Origin: Paracoccus everestensis | Lineage (GTDB): Bacteria > Pseudomonadota > Alphaproteobacteria > Rhodobacterales > Rhodobacteraceae | Direction of reading: 5' to 3' | NCBI RefSeq assembly: GCF_021491915.1 | Contig: NZ_CP090836.1 | Location: 1,226,501 to 1,290,500 of the forward strand | DNA: 64,000 bases | In this document: piece after piece, positions 38,712 through 46,486 of the stretch | Layout: each line of letters begins with the position of its first letter | Position numbering within the stretch: position 1 is the first letter of the stretch | The notes under the pieces: model-generated | Seen by the model: only the letters and a program-made list of their open reading frames with translations | What the model was told of the DNA's origin: nothing | Databases searched by the model: none | Program-made: the position numbers and the translations under genes

Positions 38712-39450
38712 CACGCCCCCCGAACCAACATCCCCCGAACCCACGCCCACGGATGCGATGCCCCCGGCCTCGGGCGGCCCGGTCAAGGATGACAATGGCG
38801 ACATCATCCTGTGGCACGTGCCGCTGTCGCGGTCGATGCGCATTCTGTGGCTGCTCAATGAACTGGAATTGCCCTTTGCCCTGCGGGTGATGGACCTGCG
38901 CAGCAAGGATATGCGCGGCGCGGAATACGAGGCGATCCATCCCGTCGGCCGCGCCCCCGCCCTGCAGATCGACGGCAGCGTGATCCATGAATCCGGCGCC
39001 ATGGTCGAATACCTGTGCGAAACGCGCGGCCCGCACTTGGCGCGAGCGCCGGGCGAGGAGGGACGGCTGGGGTGGCTCGACTGGTTGCACTTTGCCGAAA
39101 CCATCGGCCAGCACATCGCCAACCTGACGCAAAGCCATCTGATGCTGCGCGATCCCTCGATGCGTTCGCATACGGTAATGAAGCTGGAAACGGCACGTCT
39201 GGCCCGCGCGCTGCGGCTGGTCGAGCAAACGGTCGAAAAACAGGACTGGCTGATGGCCAGCGGCTTTTCGGGCGTTGATTGCGCGGTGGGCTGGTCGGTC
39301 TGGACTGCGGGCCGCTTCGTGCGCCTGACGCCCGCGTTGCAAGCCTATGCCGACCGCTGCACCGCGCGCCCCACTTTCCAACGCGCCCTGCCGCAGGAAG
39401 GCGAACCGCAGCTTTACGAACGCGATTTCTATGAGCTTCCCGATGCCTGA
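38704..39450 (+). CDS. Glutathione S-transferase-family protein
   Basis: A 248-residue protein. A Pro-rich N-terminal tail of about 30 residues precedes a thioredoxin-fold GST N-domain: IILWHVPLSRSMRILWLLNELELPFALRVMDL, HPVGRAPALQIDGSVIHESGAMVEYL (the cis-Pro loop and the glutathione-binding E-S pair). The helical C-domain includes QDWLMASGFSGVDCAVGWSVW. It would conjugate or reduce electrophiles with glutathione; Ser in PLSRSM is the likely catalytic residue. It overlaps mccA and mvaB, so it is an integral member of the leucine operon, perhaps handling reactive enoyl-CoA products; that is inference. Confidence 0.82.
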   Translation: MPDTPPEPTSPEPTPTDAMPPASGGPVKDDNGDIILWHVPLSRSMRILWLLNELELPFALRVMDLRSKDMRGAEYEAIHPVGRAPALQIDGSVIHESGAMVEYLCETRGPHLARAPGEEGRLGWLDWLHFAETIGQHIANLTQSHLMLRDPSMRSHTVMKLETARLARALRLVEQTVEKQDWLMASGFSGVDCAVGWSVWTAGRFVRLTPALQAYADRCTARPTFQRALPQEGEPQLYERDFYELPDA

Positions 39451-40306
39451 ATTCGTCGAGATCTTCGAGATGGGGCCGCGCGACGGCTTGCAGAACGAAA
39501 AGCGGCTGATCCCCGCCGCCGACAAGATCGCCTTGGTGGACCTGCTGTCGCAGGCGGGTTTCCGGCGGATCGAGGTGACCAGCTTCGTCAGCCCGAAATG
39601 GGTGCCGCAGATGGGCGACGCCGCGCAGGTCATGGCGGGTATCACCCGCACGCCGGGCGTCAGCTATGCGGTTCTGACGCCCAACATGAAAGGCTATGAA
39701 GGCGCAAAAGCCGCGAAGGCCACCGAGGTCGCGATCTTCGCAAGCGCCTCCGAGGGCTTCAGCCGCGCAAACCTGAACGCGACCATCGCCGAAAGCCTGG
39801 AACGGCTGGCACCCGTCGCGCAGGCAGCACAAGCCGACGGGATCCCCGTGCGCGGCTATGTCAGCGTCGTCACCGACTGCCCCTTCGACGGCCCCACGCC
39901 CCCCGCCAATGTGGCCCGCGTGACCGCCGCGCTTCGTGATCTGGGTTGTTACGAGATCAGCCTGGGCGACACGATCGGGCACGGACGGCCCGAAACCGTC
40001 GACGCCATGCTCGCCGCCGTGCTGGACGAAATGCCCGCGCGGCAACTGGCCGGGCATTTCCACGACACCGCCGGCCGCGCGCTTGAGAATATCGACGCAA
40101 GCCTTGCGCGCGGGCTGCGGGTCTTCGACGCCGCCGTGGGGGGCTTGGGCGGCTGCCCCTATGCCCCCGGCGCTGCGGGCAATGTCGCGACGGAAAAGGT
40201 CGCGGCCCATCTGGCGGCGCAGGGCCATGCGCATGGCCTCGACATGACCATCATCGAAAACGCCGCAGCCTTTGCGCGGGGATTGCGGGGAATGACCCAT
40301 GCCTGA
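39443..40306 (+). CDS. mvaB: Hydroxymethylglutaryl-CoA lyase
   Basis: A 287-residue DRE-TIM metallolyase cleaving HMG-CoA to acetoacetate and acetyl-CoA, the last step of leucine degradation. It has EMGPRDGLQNEKRLIP (metal-binding Asp and catalytic Arg), VEVTSFVSPKWVPQMGDA as IEVTSFVSPKWVPQM, LGDTIGHGRP, AGHFHDTAGRALEN (metal His pair) and the signature GGLGGCPYAPGAAGNVATE with the catalytic Cys. The ATG at 39443 lies inside the end of the upstream transferase gene; ATG at 39431 (four residues more) is also possible. It overlaps the following hydratase by eight bases (ATGCCTGA), ensuring coupling. Confidence 0.93.
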   Translation: MPEFVEIFEMGPRDGLQNEKRLIPAADKIALVDLLSQAGFRRIEVTSFVSPKWVPQMGDAAQVMAGITRTPGVSYAVLTPNMKGYEGAKAAKATEVAIFASASEGFSRANLNATIAESLERLAPVAQAAQADGIPVRGYVSVVTDCPFDGPTPPANVARVTAALRDLGCYEISLGDTIGHGRPETVDAMLAAVLDEMPARQLAGHFHDTAGRALENIDASLARGLRVFDAAVGGLGGCPYAPGAAGNVATEKVAAHLAAQGHAHGLDMTIIENAAAFARGLRGMTHA

Positions 40307-41081
40307 GACGATCCGCATCGACACCGACGCCTGTGGCGTGGCGACCCTGTGGCTGGCGCGGCCTGACAAGCACAACGCCCTGTCCCAGCGGATGATGGAG
40401 GAACTGACCGAAGCCGCCGTCCAGCTTGGCGCGGATCCCGCCGTGCGGGTGGTGGTGCTGGCGGGCGAGGGCGCAAGCTTCTGCGCGGGCGGCGATCTGG
40501 GCTGGATGCGGGCGCAGATGGATGCGGACGCGGAAACGCGCCGCGCAGGCGCGCGAACTCTCGCTGGGATGCTGTCGGCGCTGAACCTGTTGCCCAAGCC
40601 GCTGATCGCCCGCGTCCACGGCAATGCTTTCGGCGGGGGCGTCGGCATGATGGCCGTGGCCGACATCGCCATCGCCGCCAGCACCGCGAAATTCGGGTTG
40701 ACCGAGGTGAAGCTGGGCCTGATCCCCGCCACCATCGGCCCCTATGTCCTGGCCCGCATGGGCGAGGACAAGGCCCGGCGTGTCTTCTTCTCGGCCCGGC
40801 TGTTTGGCGCGGACGAGGCGGTGACGCTGAACCTTGCCGCCCGCGCCGTCGCGCCGGACGATCTGGATGCGGCGGTCGAGGCCGAGATCGTGCCCTTCCT
40901 GCTGGCGGCCCCCGGCGCCGTCGCCGCCGCCAAGGCGCAATGCCGCGCCCTCGGCCCGCGCATTGACCAGGCCGTGATCGAGGACAGCATCGACCGCCTT
41001 GTCGCCGTCTGGGAAGGGGCCGAGGCGCCCGAGGGGATTGCCGCCTTCTTCGACAAGCGCAAGCCCCGCTGGCAGGTCTGA
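40299..41081 (+). CDS. liuC: Enoyl-CoA hydratase, probably methylglutaconyl-CoA hydratase
   Basis: A 260-residue crotonase-fold enzyme. It has IDTDACGVATLWLARPDKHNALS, the oxyanion-hole block VVLAGEGASFCAGGDLGWMRAQM, HGNAFGGGVGMMAVADIAIA and KFGLTEVKLGLIPATIGPYVL, with the active-site Glu in FGLTEVKLG. From context it hydrates 3-methylglutaconyl-CoA to HMG-CoA, the step between MccAB and MvaB. The sequence alone does not prove this specificity. It is the last clear gene of the leucine cluster; dut follows 43 bases later. Confidence 0.87.
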   Translation: MPETIRIDTDACGVATLWLARPDKHNALSQRMMEELTEAAVQLGADPAVRVVVLAGEGASFCAGGDLGWMRAQMDADAETRRAGARTLAGMLSALNLLPKPLIARVHGNAFGGGVGMMAVADIAIAASTAKFGLTEVKLGLIPATIGPYVLARMGEDKARRVFFSARLFGADEAVTLNLAARAVAPDDLDAAVEAEIVPFLLAAPGAVAAAKAQCRALGPRIDQAVIEDSIDRLVAVWEGAEAPEGIAAFFDKRKPRWQV

Positions 41082-41124
41082 TCCGCATCCGCTATTGCAA
41101 GCCAAGGCAGCAAGGGCGGCAGGC

Positions 41125-41580
41125 ATGGAAGTCAGGATACTGGACCCGCGCATTCGCGACTGGGGGATCCCCGATTATCAGACACCGGGATCGGCGGCGG
41201 TGGATCTGTTCGCCTGTCTGGACGCGCCCTTGGATATCGCTCCCCAGGCCCCGGCGGTGCTGATCAGCGCAGGCATCGCGTTGTCCTTTGACGATTTCTC
41301 GTGCGCGGCCCTGATCCTGCCCCGGTCCGGGCAGGGGCACAAGCGGGGGCTTGTGCTGGGCAATTCCACCGGGCTGATCGACCCCGACTATACGGGCGAG
41401 ATCCTGATCAGCACGTGGAACCGCAATCCCCCCGGATCGCCCCCGATCGCCATCCAGCCGGGCGAACGGATTGCGCAGATGATCTTTGTTCCGGTCCTGC
41501 GCCCCGCCTTTTCCGTGGTTGACCGTTTCAGCCGGGAAACGGCGCGGGCGGCGGGCGGCTTTGGCTCGACCGGAGCCTGA
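41125..41580 (+). CDS. dut: Deoxyuridine triphosphatase (dUTPase)
   Basis: A 151-residue trimeric dUTPase. All five motifs are visible: TPGSAAVDLFA (1), LILPRSGQGHKRG (2), NSTGLIDPDYTGEI (3, with the catalytic Asp and Tyr region), PGERIAQMIFVPV (4) and ARAAGGFGSTGA (5, the mobile tail). It hydrolyses dUTP to dUMP and pyrophosphate, keeping uracil out of DNA and feeding dTMP synthesis. The ATG at 41125 gives MEVRILDPRIRDWGIPDYQT. Motif 1 has AAVDL in place of the usual AGYDL, a tolerable variant. It is followed seven bases later by the ThiF-like gene. Confidence 0.94.
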   Translation: MEVRILDPRIRDWGIPDYQTPGSAAVDLFACLDAPLDIAPQAPAVLISAGIALSFDDFSCAALILPRSGQGHKRGLVLGNSTGLIDPDYTGEILISTWNRNPPGSPPIAIQPGERIAQMIFVPVLRPAFSVVDRFSRETARAAGGFGSTGA

Positions 41581-41586
41581 GAGGCG

Positions 41587-42627
41587 ATGCTGGGATTTTG
41601 GCTGCTGGTCGGGATCGCGGTTGCCGGATGGGTCTTTGGCCTTCCGCGCCGGTGGCTGCTGGGCGCGCTTGTGCTGGCCTGGGCGGTGATCGAGCTGGCC
41701 CATCTGGCCGGCATGGGCGCGGTGTTCGGCGGATCGGCGCGCGGCTGGCTGGTTGCAGGCGGGCTTGCGGGGCTGGTCATGGCCTATCGCGCCGGGCTTG
41801 CACGGCTGCGGGCGGGGGCGGTGGCCGCCGATCCGCCCGCGCCCCCGCCGCCCGGGCTCAGCGATGCCGAACTGGACCGCTATGCCCGCCATCTGGTGCT
41901 GCGAGAGATCGGCGGGCCGGGCCAGATGCGGCTGCGCGACGCAAGTGTGCTGGTGGTGGGCGCGGGGGGGCTGGGCGCCCCGGTCTGCCTGTATCTGGCG
42001 GCAGCGGGCGTGGGGCGGATCACAGTCGCCGATGACGACACGATCAGCCTGTCGAACCTGCAACGCCAGGTGATCTTTCGCAGCGACCAGCAGGGGCGGG
42101 GCAAGGCGCAGGTGGCTGCTGGGGCCATGCAGGCGCTGAACCCAAGCGTCAATGTGACCGCCCTGCCGCGCCGCATCACGGAGGCCGATGCCGACCTGAT
42201 CGCGCAGCACGATCTGGTCCTGGACGGCACCGACAGCTTTGCCGTGCGGGACATGATCAACCGCGCCTGCATCAAGGCGGGCGTGCCGCTGATCGCCGGG
42301 TCTATCGCGCAATGGGAAGGGCAGGTCACGATGTATGACCCCACGCGCGGCGGACCCTGCCTGGCCTGCCTGTTCCCCACCGCCCCCGCGCCGGGCCTGG
42401 CCCCCCCCTGCGCCGAGGCCGGGGTGGTCGGTCCCTTGCCCGGCGTTGTCGGCAGCCTGATGGCGCTTGAGGCGATCAAGCATCTGACCGGGGCGGGGCA
42501 GGGCCTGCGCGGGCGAATGCTGATCTTTGATGGGCTTTACGGCGAAAGCCGGATGATCGGCACGGCGCGGCGCCCGGATTGCCCGGTCTGCGGATCCGGT
42601 CTGGAAGGCGGTCCGCAGGCATCCTAG
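41587..42627 (+). CDS. Membrane-anchored ThiF/MoeB/HesA-family adenylyltransferase
   Basis: A 346-residue E1-like enzyme with an unusual N-terminus. Residues 2-67 hold about three hydrophobic segments (WLLVGIAVAGWVFGL, WLLGALVLAWAVIELAHL, WLVAGGLAGLVMAY). The catalytic domain begins at about 92 with LSDAELDRYARHLVLREIGGPGQ. ATP-binding VVGAGGLGAPV lies at about 120-130, DDDTISLSNLQRQVIF follows, and zinc is held by C258-L-A-C261 and C332-P-V-C335. MoeB and ThiF adenylate the Gly-Gly tail of MoaD or ThiS, for molybdopterin or thiamine synthesis. Which carrier is used here is unknown; no moaD or thiS is adjacent. The membrane anchor would place the adenylation step at the inner membrane. Confidence 0.85.
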   Translation: MLGFWLLVGIAVAGWVFGLPRRWLLGALVLAWAVIELAHLAGMGAVFGGSARGWLVAGGLAGLVMAYRAGLARLRAGAVAADPPAPPPPGLSDAELDRYARHLVLREIGGPGQMRLRDASVLVVGAGGLGAPVCLYLAAAGVGRITVADDDTISLSNLQRQVIFRSDQQGRGKAQVAAGAMQALNPSVNVTALPRRITEADADLIAQHDLVLDGTDSFAVRDMINRACIKAGVPLIAGSIAQWEGQVTMYDPTRGGPCLACLFPTAPAPGLAPPCAEAGVVGPLPGVVGSLMALEAIKHLTGAGQGLRGRMLIFDGLYGESRMIGTARRPDCPVCGSGLEGGPQAS

Positions 42628-42652
42628 GATCGTGCCAACCAAGGAGGCGACG

Positions 42653-44677
42653 ATGAACCCTGAACTGATCCGCTGGACCGGCCCCGAGGGACTGCCGCGC
42701 TTTGACCAGATCGCGGACGACGATTTCGCCCCTGCCTTTGACCGTGAACTCGCCGCAGCCGAAGCCGCGATGGAGGCGATTTCCGCCAATCCCGACGCCC
42801 CCAGTTTTGCCAACACGATTGCCGCCCTGGAAATGGCCGAGGACGGCCTGAACCGGATGCTGTCGATCTTCTACACCTTGGCGAATGTCGATTCGAACCC
42901 GGCAAGAGAGGCCCTGCAACGCGATTTTGCACCGCGTCTTGCGGCCTATAACAGCAAGACCGGGATGGACCCGCGCCTTTATGCCCGCGTCAAGGCACTC
43001 GCGGCCACGGCGGACAGCCTGCCGCCCGAGGATCGGCGCATCACCGATCTGGCGCTGCGCGGTCTGACCCGATCGGGGGCGGGGCTGGATGACGCGGCGC
43101 GCGACCGCATGGCCGAAATCCGCGCCCGCATGGCCGTGCTGACCACGCAGTTTTCCCAGAACGTGCTGGCGGACGAACGCGATTATGTCTTGGCGATCCC
43201 GGACGACCGGCTGGAGGGATTGCCCGACTGGCTGCTGCGGTCCATGCGTGCGGCAGCAAAGGCGCGGGGGATGGACGGTCAGGTCGTCACCCTGTCACGG
43301 TCGCTGATCGTTCCGTTCCTGGAGTCTGCCAGCGACCGAACCCTGCGCGAAGTGGCCTTTCGCGCCTGGACCGCGCGGGGCACGGGGCAGGGGGCCGGGG
43401 GCGCGGCGACGGACAACCTGCCGTTGGTGAGAGAGATCCTGGCGCTGCGCAACGAACGCGCCCGCCTGCTGGGTTATGCCGATTTTGCGGCCTTCAAGCT
43501 GGAACCGGAAATGGCAGGAACCGCCGACCGCGTGGCCGATCTGCTGGGCCGGGTATGGGAATCGGCCCGCGCCCGCGCAGCCAGCGATGCGGCGAAACTG
43601 ACCGCGATGCTGCACGAGGATGGGGTGAACGGCGCGCTGGAACCTTGGGACTGGCGGCTTTATGCGGAACGGCTGCGGCGGCGGGAACATGATTTCGATG
43701 CCGATCAGGTGAAACCCTATCTGACGCTGGACGCGATGCTGGGCGCCATGATGGATGTCGCGCACCGCCTGTTCCGGCTGGAGTTCCAGCCCTTTGACGC
43801 CCCCCTGTGGTCGCCCGATGCCCGCGCATGGCGGATCACGCGGGACGGGCAGTTGATGGCGATCTTCGTGGGGGATTATTTCGCACGGCCCTCGAAGCGG
43901 TCGGGGGCGTGGTGTTCGTCGCTTCAGGTCCAGCACAAGATCGGCGCAGGCCAGCGGCCCATCGTGGTGAACGTCTGCAACTTCACCCCGCCCGAAGGTC
44001 CGGGCGCGCCCGCCTTCCTGTCCTGGGACGATGCCCGCACCTTGTTCCACGAATTCGGCCATGCGACGCATCACATCCTGTCGGACGTGACCTGGCCGTC
44101 GATCTCGGGGACAGCGGTGGCGCAGGATTTCGTGGAACTGCCCAGCCAGCTTTACGAACACTGGCTGGAACAGCCCGCCGTACTGAACGCCCATGCGCGC
44201 CACCACCAGACGGGCGAGCCGCTGCCCGCCGATCTGCGCGACCGGCTGCTGGCGGCAGGCAAGGCCGATGCGGGCTTTTCCACGACCGAATACCTGGAAA
44301 GCGCGCTTGTCGATCTGGCCTTCCACAGGGGCGATCCGCCTGCCGATCCTATGGCCGCACAGGCGCGCGTGCTGACAGGCTTGGATGCGCCCACGGCAAT
44401 CCCGATGCGCCACGCCACGCCCCATTTCAGCCACGTCTTCAGCGGCGACAGCTATGCCAGCGGCTATTACAGCTATATGTGGTCCGAGGTGATGGACGCC
44501 GATGTCTTTGCCGCCTTCACCGAAACCGGCGACATCTTTGACCCGGCAACCGCGCAGCGGCTGGAGAAGACGATCCTGTCGCGCGGCGGATCGGCCCCGG
44601 CGGACCAGTTGTGGCTGGCCTTTCGCGACCGGATGCCGGGTGTCGAGGCGCTGCTGCGAGGGCGGGGACTGGCCTAG
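42653..44677 (+). CDS. M3-family oligopeptidase (Dcp/OpdA-like)
   Basis: A 674-residue zinc metallopeptidase. The metal site is TLFHEFGHATHH (HEFGH at about residues 466-470), followed downstream by EYLESALVDLAFH with the third ligand region. The C-terminus HVFSGDSYASGYYSYMWSEVMDADVFAAF carries the Tyr and His residues that orient peptide substrates in M3 enzymes. It degrades short peptides in the cytoplasm, either as dipeptidyl carboxypeptidase or oligopeptidase A type; the exact class cannot be told. The ATG at 42653 follows AAGGAGGCGACG, a strong ribosome binding site; an earlier GTG is less likely. Its stop overlaps the convergent SH3-protein stop by four bases. Confidence 0.9.
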   Translation: MNPELIRWTGPEGLPRFDQIADDDFAPAFDRELAAAEAAMEAISANPDAPSFANTIAALEMAEDGLNRMLSIFYTLANVDSNPAREALQRDFAPRLAAYNSKTGMDPRLYARVKALAATADSLPPEDRRITDLALRGLTRSGAGLDDAARDRMAEIRARMAVLTTQFSQNVLADERDYVLAIPDDRLEGLPDWLLRSMRAAAKARGMDGQVVTLSRSLIVPFLESASDRTLREVAFRAWTARGTGQGAGGAATDNLPLVREILALRNERARLLGYADFAAFKLEPEMAGTADRVADLLGRVWESARARAASDAAKLTAMLHEDGVNGALEPWDWRLYAERLRRREHDFDADQVKPYLTLDAMLGAMMDVAHRLFRLEFQPFDAPLWSPDARAWRITRDGQLMAIFVGDYFARPSKRSGAWCSSLQVQHKIGAGQRPIVVNVCNFTPPEGPGAPAFLSWDDARTLFHEFGHATHHILSDVTWPSISGTAVAQDFVELPSQLYEHWLEQPAVLNAHARHHQTGEPLPADLRDRLLAAGKADAGFSTTEYLESALVDLAFHRGDPPADPMAAQARVLTGLDAPTAIPMRHATPHFSHVFSGDSYASGYYSYMWSEVMDADVFAAFTETGDIFDPATAQRLEKTILSRGGSAPADQLWLAFRDRMPGVEALLRGRGLA

Positions 44678-45240
44678 TCCCGCACCTCGTTCGCGTCCAC
44701 GCCCCAGATCGAGGATTTCGGCACCCAGCCGCGTTGACCGCCACCGGAAATGCGGCACCAGTCCGGTTCGCATTCGCCAAGCCGCACGATGGCGCCCATT
44801 TCGGCCCGCGCCACGATGTTCGCATCAGGGTGGGGGCGGCTGCGCAGTTCCACCATGTCCTGCGTCACAAGCGCTGTGCGCACGCCAGACAGAAGCGCGT
44901 AATGGATCCAGCCGCCAGCGCCGTCCTTGTCCTCGACCCGGCGCCAATGGCCGAATTCCGCGACCACCCGCAACGGCATCCCGGCATGGCGGAACACCCA
45001 GTCGATGCGGTGCGACAGGCTGGGGCCACGCCGGGCATTGCCCTCGGACCCCTTGAGGCTGACATAGCGGGGGACGGGCAGGTTCGTGACCGGACCCCGC
45101 ACCTCTCCTCCGCCCTGGTCCTGAACACGGACGATCTGCGCATCGGCCGATCGCGGCACGCCGTCGGCCCCAGCCAGCGCCAGCGTCACCGATGCAGCCA
45201 CGATCGCGGCCCCGCCACCCAAAAGCGTCTTTATCCTCAT
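44674..45240 (-). CDS. Exported bacterial SH3-domain protein
   Basis: A 188-residue protein with an N-terminal signal peptide (TLLGGGAAIVAASVTLALAGADG) and two SH3-like modules: VPRYVSLKGSEGNARRGPSLSH with HRIDWVFRHAGMPLRVVAEFG, then TQDMVELRSRPHPDANIVARAEMGAIVRLGECEPDWCRISGGGQRGWVPKSSIWG split over the C-terminal half. Such domains bind peptidoglycan peptides or metals in the periplasm. The function here is unassigned. It is convergent with the oligopeptidase gene. The frame stays open upstream far beyond the signal peptide, but that extension is antisense to real genes; the ATG at 45240 is the sensible start. Confidence 0.8.
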   Translation of the reverse strand: MRIKTLLGGGAAIVAASVTLALAGADGVPRSADAQIVRVQDQGGGEVRGPVTNLPVPRYVSLKGSEGNARRGPSLSHRIDWVFRHAGMPLRVVAEFGHWRRVEDKDGAGGWIHYALLSGVRTALVTQDMVELRSRPHPDANIVARAEMGAIVRLGECEPDWCRISGGGQRGWVPKSSIWGVDANEVRD

Positions 45241-45411
45241 GTCCTGCCCGTTCCTGCCGACCGCCATTCCAGCGGCCCTTGTCTGCCCCTTGCCGGGACG
45301 CCGGGGCGTCCCGATGGGGTCTTGTGCGCGCCCCATATCGCGGGCAGTTTGCCAAAAGCGGCGGCGCTTTGAAAGGCCGCCACGACATGACATCGAGAAA
45401 GTGAGGCCATC

Positions 45412-46413
45412 ATGCACAGCCCTCAGCCCTCGCGCCAGAAACTGCGCGTCGTCGTGACGCGCCGCCTGCCCGAGGCAGTCGAGACGCGCATGAAGGAACT
45501 GTTCGACGTCGTGCTGCGCGACGACGACGCCAAGATGTCGCGCGACGATCTGGCGGCGGCGATGCGCGGGGCGGATGTGCTGGTGCCGACCGTGACCGAC
45601 CATATCGACGCCAACCTGCTGGCCCAGGCGGGTGAGCGGTTGAAGCTGATCGCGAATTTCGGCGCGGGCGTGGATCACATCGACGTGCATTCCGCCCGGC
45701 AGCGCGGGATTCTGGTGACGAACACGCCCGGCGTCGTGACCGAGGATACGGCCGACATGGTCATGGCGCTGATCCTGGGCGTCACGCGCCGCATCCCCGA
45801 AGGTATGGCGGAAATGCAGGCGGGCCGCTGGGGCGGCTGGGCGCCCACGGCGCATCTGGGCGGGCGCGTCGGCGGGCGGCGGCTGGGGATCTTGGGCATG
45901 GGCCGGATCGGGCAGGCCGTGGCGCGGCGGGCCAATGTGTTCGGGATGCAGGTCCATTACCACAACCGCAAGCGCCTGCGCCCCGAGGTCGAGGAAGAAC
46001 TGCAGGCAACCTATTGGGAAAGCCTGGACCAGATGCTGGCGCGCATGGATATCGTCAGCGTGAACGCGCCGCATACGCCGTCCACCTTTCACCTGCTGAA
46101 CGCGCGGAGGCTGAAGTTGCTGAAGCCCACGGCGGTGGTGGTCAACACCTCGCGCGGCGAGGTGATCGACGAAAATGCCCTGACGCGGATGCTGCGGGCC
46201 AAGGAAATCGCGGGCGCTGGCCTGGACGTGTTCGAGCATGGGCACGAGATCAACCCCCGTCTGCGCGAACTGCCGAACGTGGTCCTGCTGCCCCACATGG
46301 GTTCGGCCACGGTCGAGGGCCGGGCGGAGATGGGCGAAAAGGTGATCATCAACATCAAGACCTTTGCCGACGGCCATCGCCCGCCGGATCTTGTCGTGCC
46401 GTCGATGTTGTAA
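45412..46413 (+). CDS. D-isomer-specific 2-hydroxyacid dehydrogenase (glyoxylate reductase-like)
   Basis: A 333-residue NAD(P)-dependent oxidoreductase. The nucleotide motif is LGILGMGRIGQAVARRANVFGM. The catalytic triad is Arg in VVNTSRGEV, Glu in the DVFEHGHEINPRL segment, and His in VVLLPHMGSATVEGR. The substrate domain shows LIANFGAGVDHIDVHSARQRGI and TPGVVTEDTADMVMALIL. It probably interconverts glyoxylate/hydroxypyruvate with glycolate/glycerate. The Glu in DVFEHG is followed by HEINPRL, where the usual spacing DVFE-x-EP is changed, so the substrate may differ. It is divergent from the SH3-protein gene and followed by a palindromic repeat. Confidence 0.88.
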   Translation: MHSPQPSRQKLRVVVTRRLPEAVETRMKELFDVVLRDDDAKMSRDDLAAAMRGADVLVPTVTDHIDANLLAQAGERLKLIANFGAGVDHIDVHSARQRGILVTNTPGVVTEDTADMVMALILGVTRRIPEGMAEMQAGRWGGWAPTAHLGGRVGGRRLGILGMGRIGQAVARRANVFGMQVHYHNRKRLRPEVEEELQATYWESLDQMLARMDIVSVNAPHTPSTFHLLNARRLKLLKPTAVVVNTSRGEVIDENALTRMLRAKEIAGAGLDVFEHGHEINPRLRELPNVVLLPHMGSATVEGRAEMGEKVIINIKTFADGHRPPDLVVPSML

Positions 46414-46480
46414 GGCAGGGGGCGCTGCCCCCGTCCCCGTTCCGGGGACTCCCCCGGGATATTTCCGTGAAGAAGATGAG
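46412..46480 (+). repeat. Family-typical intergenic palindromic repeat, copy 2
   Basis: It contains GGGGGCGCTGCCCCC, then CCGTTCCGG, ACTCCCCCGGGATATTTCC and AGAAGATGAGA. The architecture matches copy 1 at 36708-36771, which is in the opposite orientation. It fills the gap between the dehydrogenase and the MFS gene and supplies the purine-rich tract in front of the latter. Confidence 0.6.
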
Positions 46481-46486
46481 ACCGTG

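Noticed and set aside
36678..39122. Long minus-strand open frame opposite mccA
   Set aside because: It is antisense to a clear biotin carboxylase gene; a shadow of GC-rich coding.
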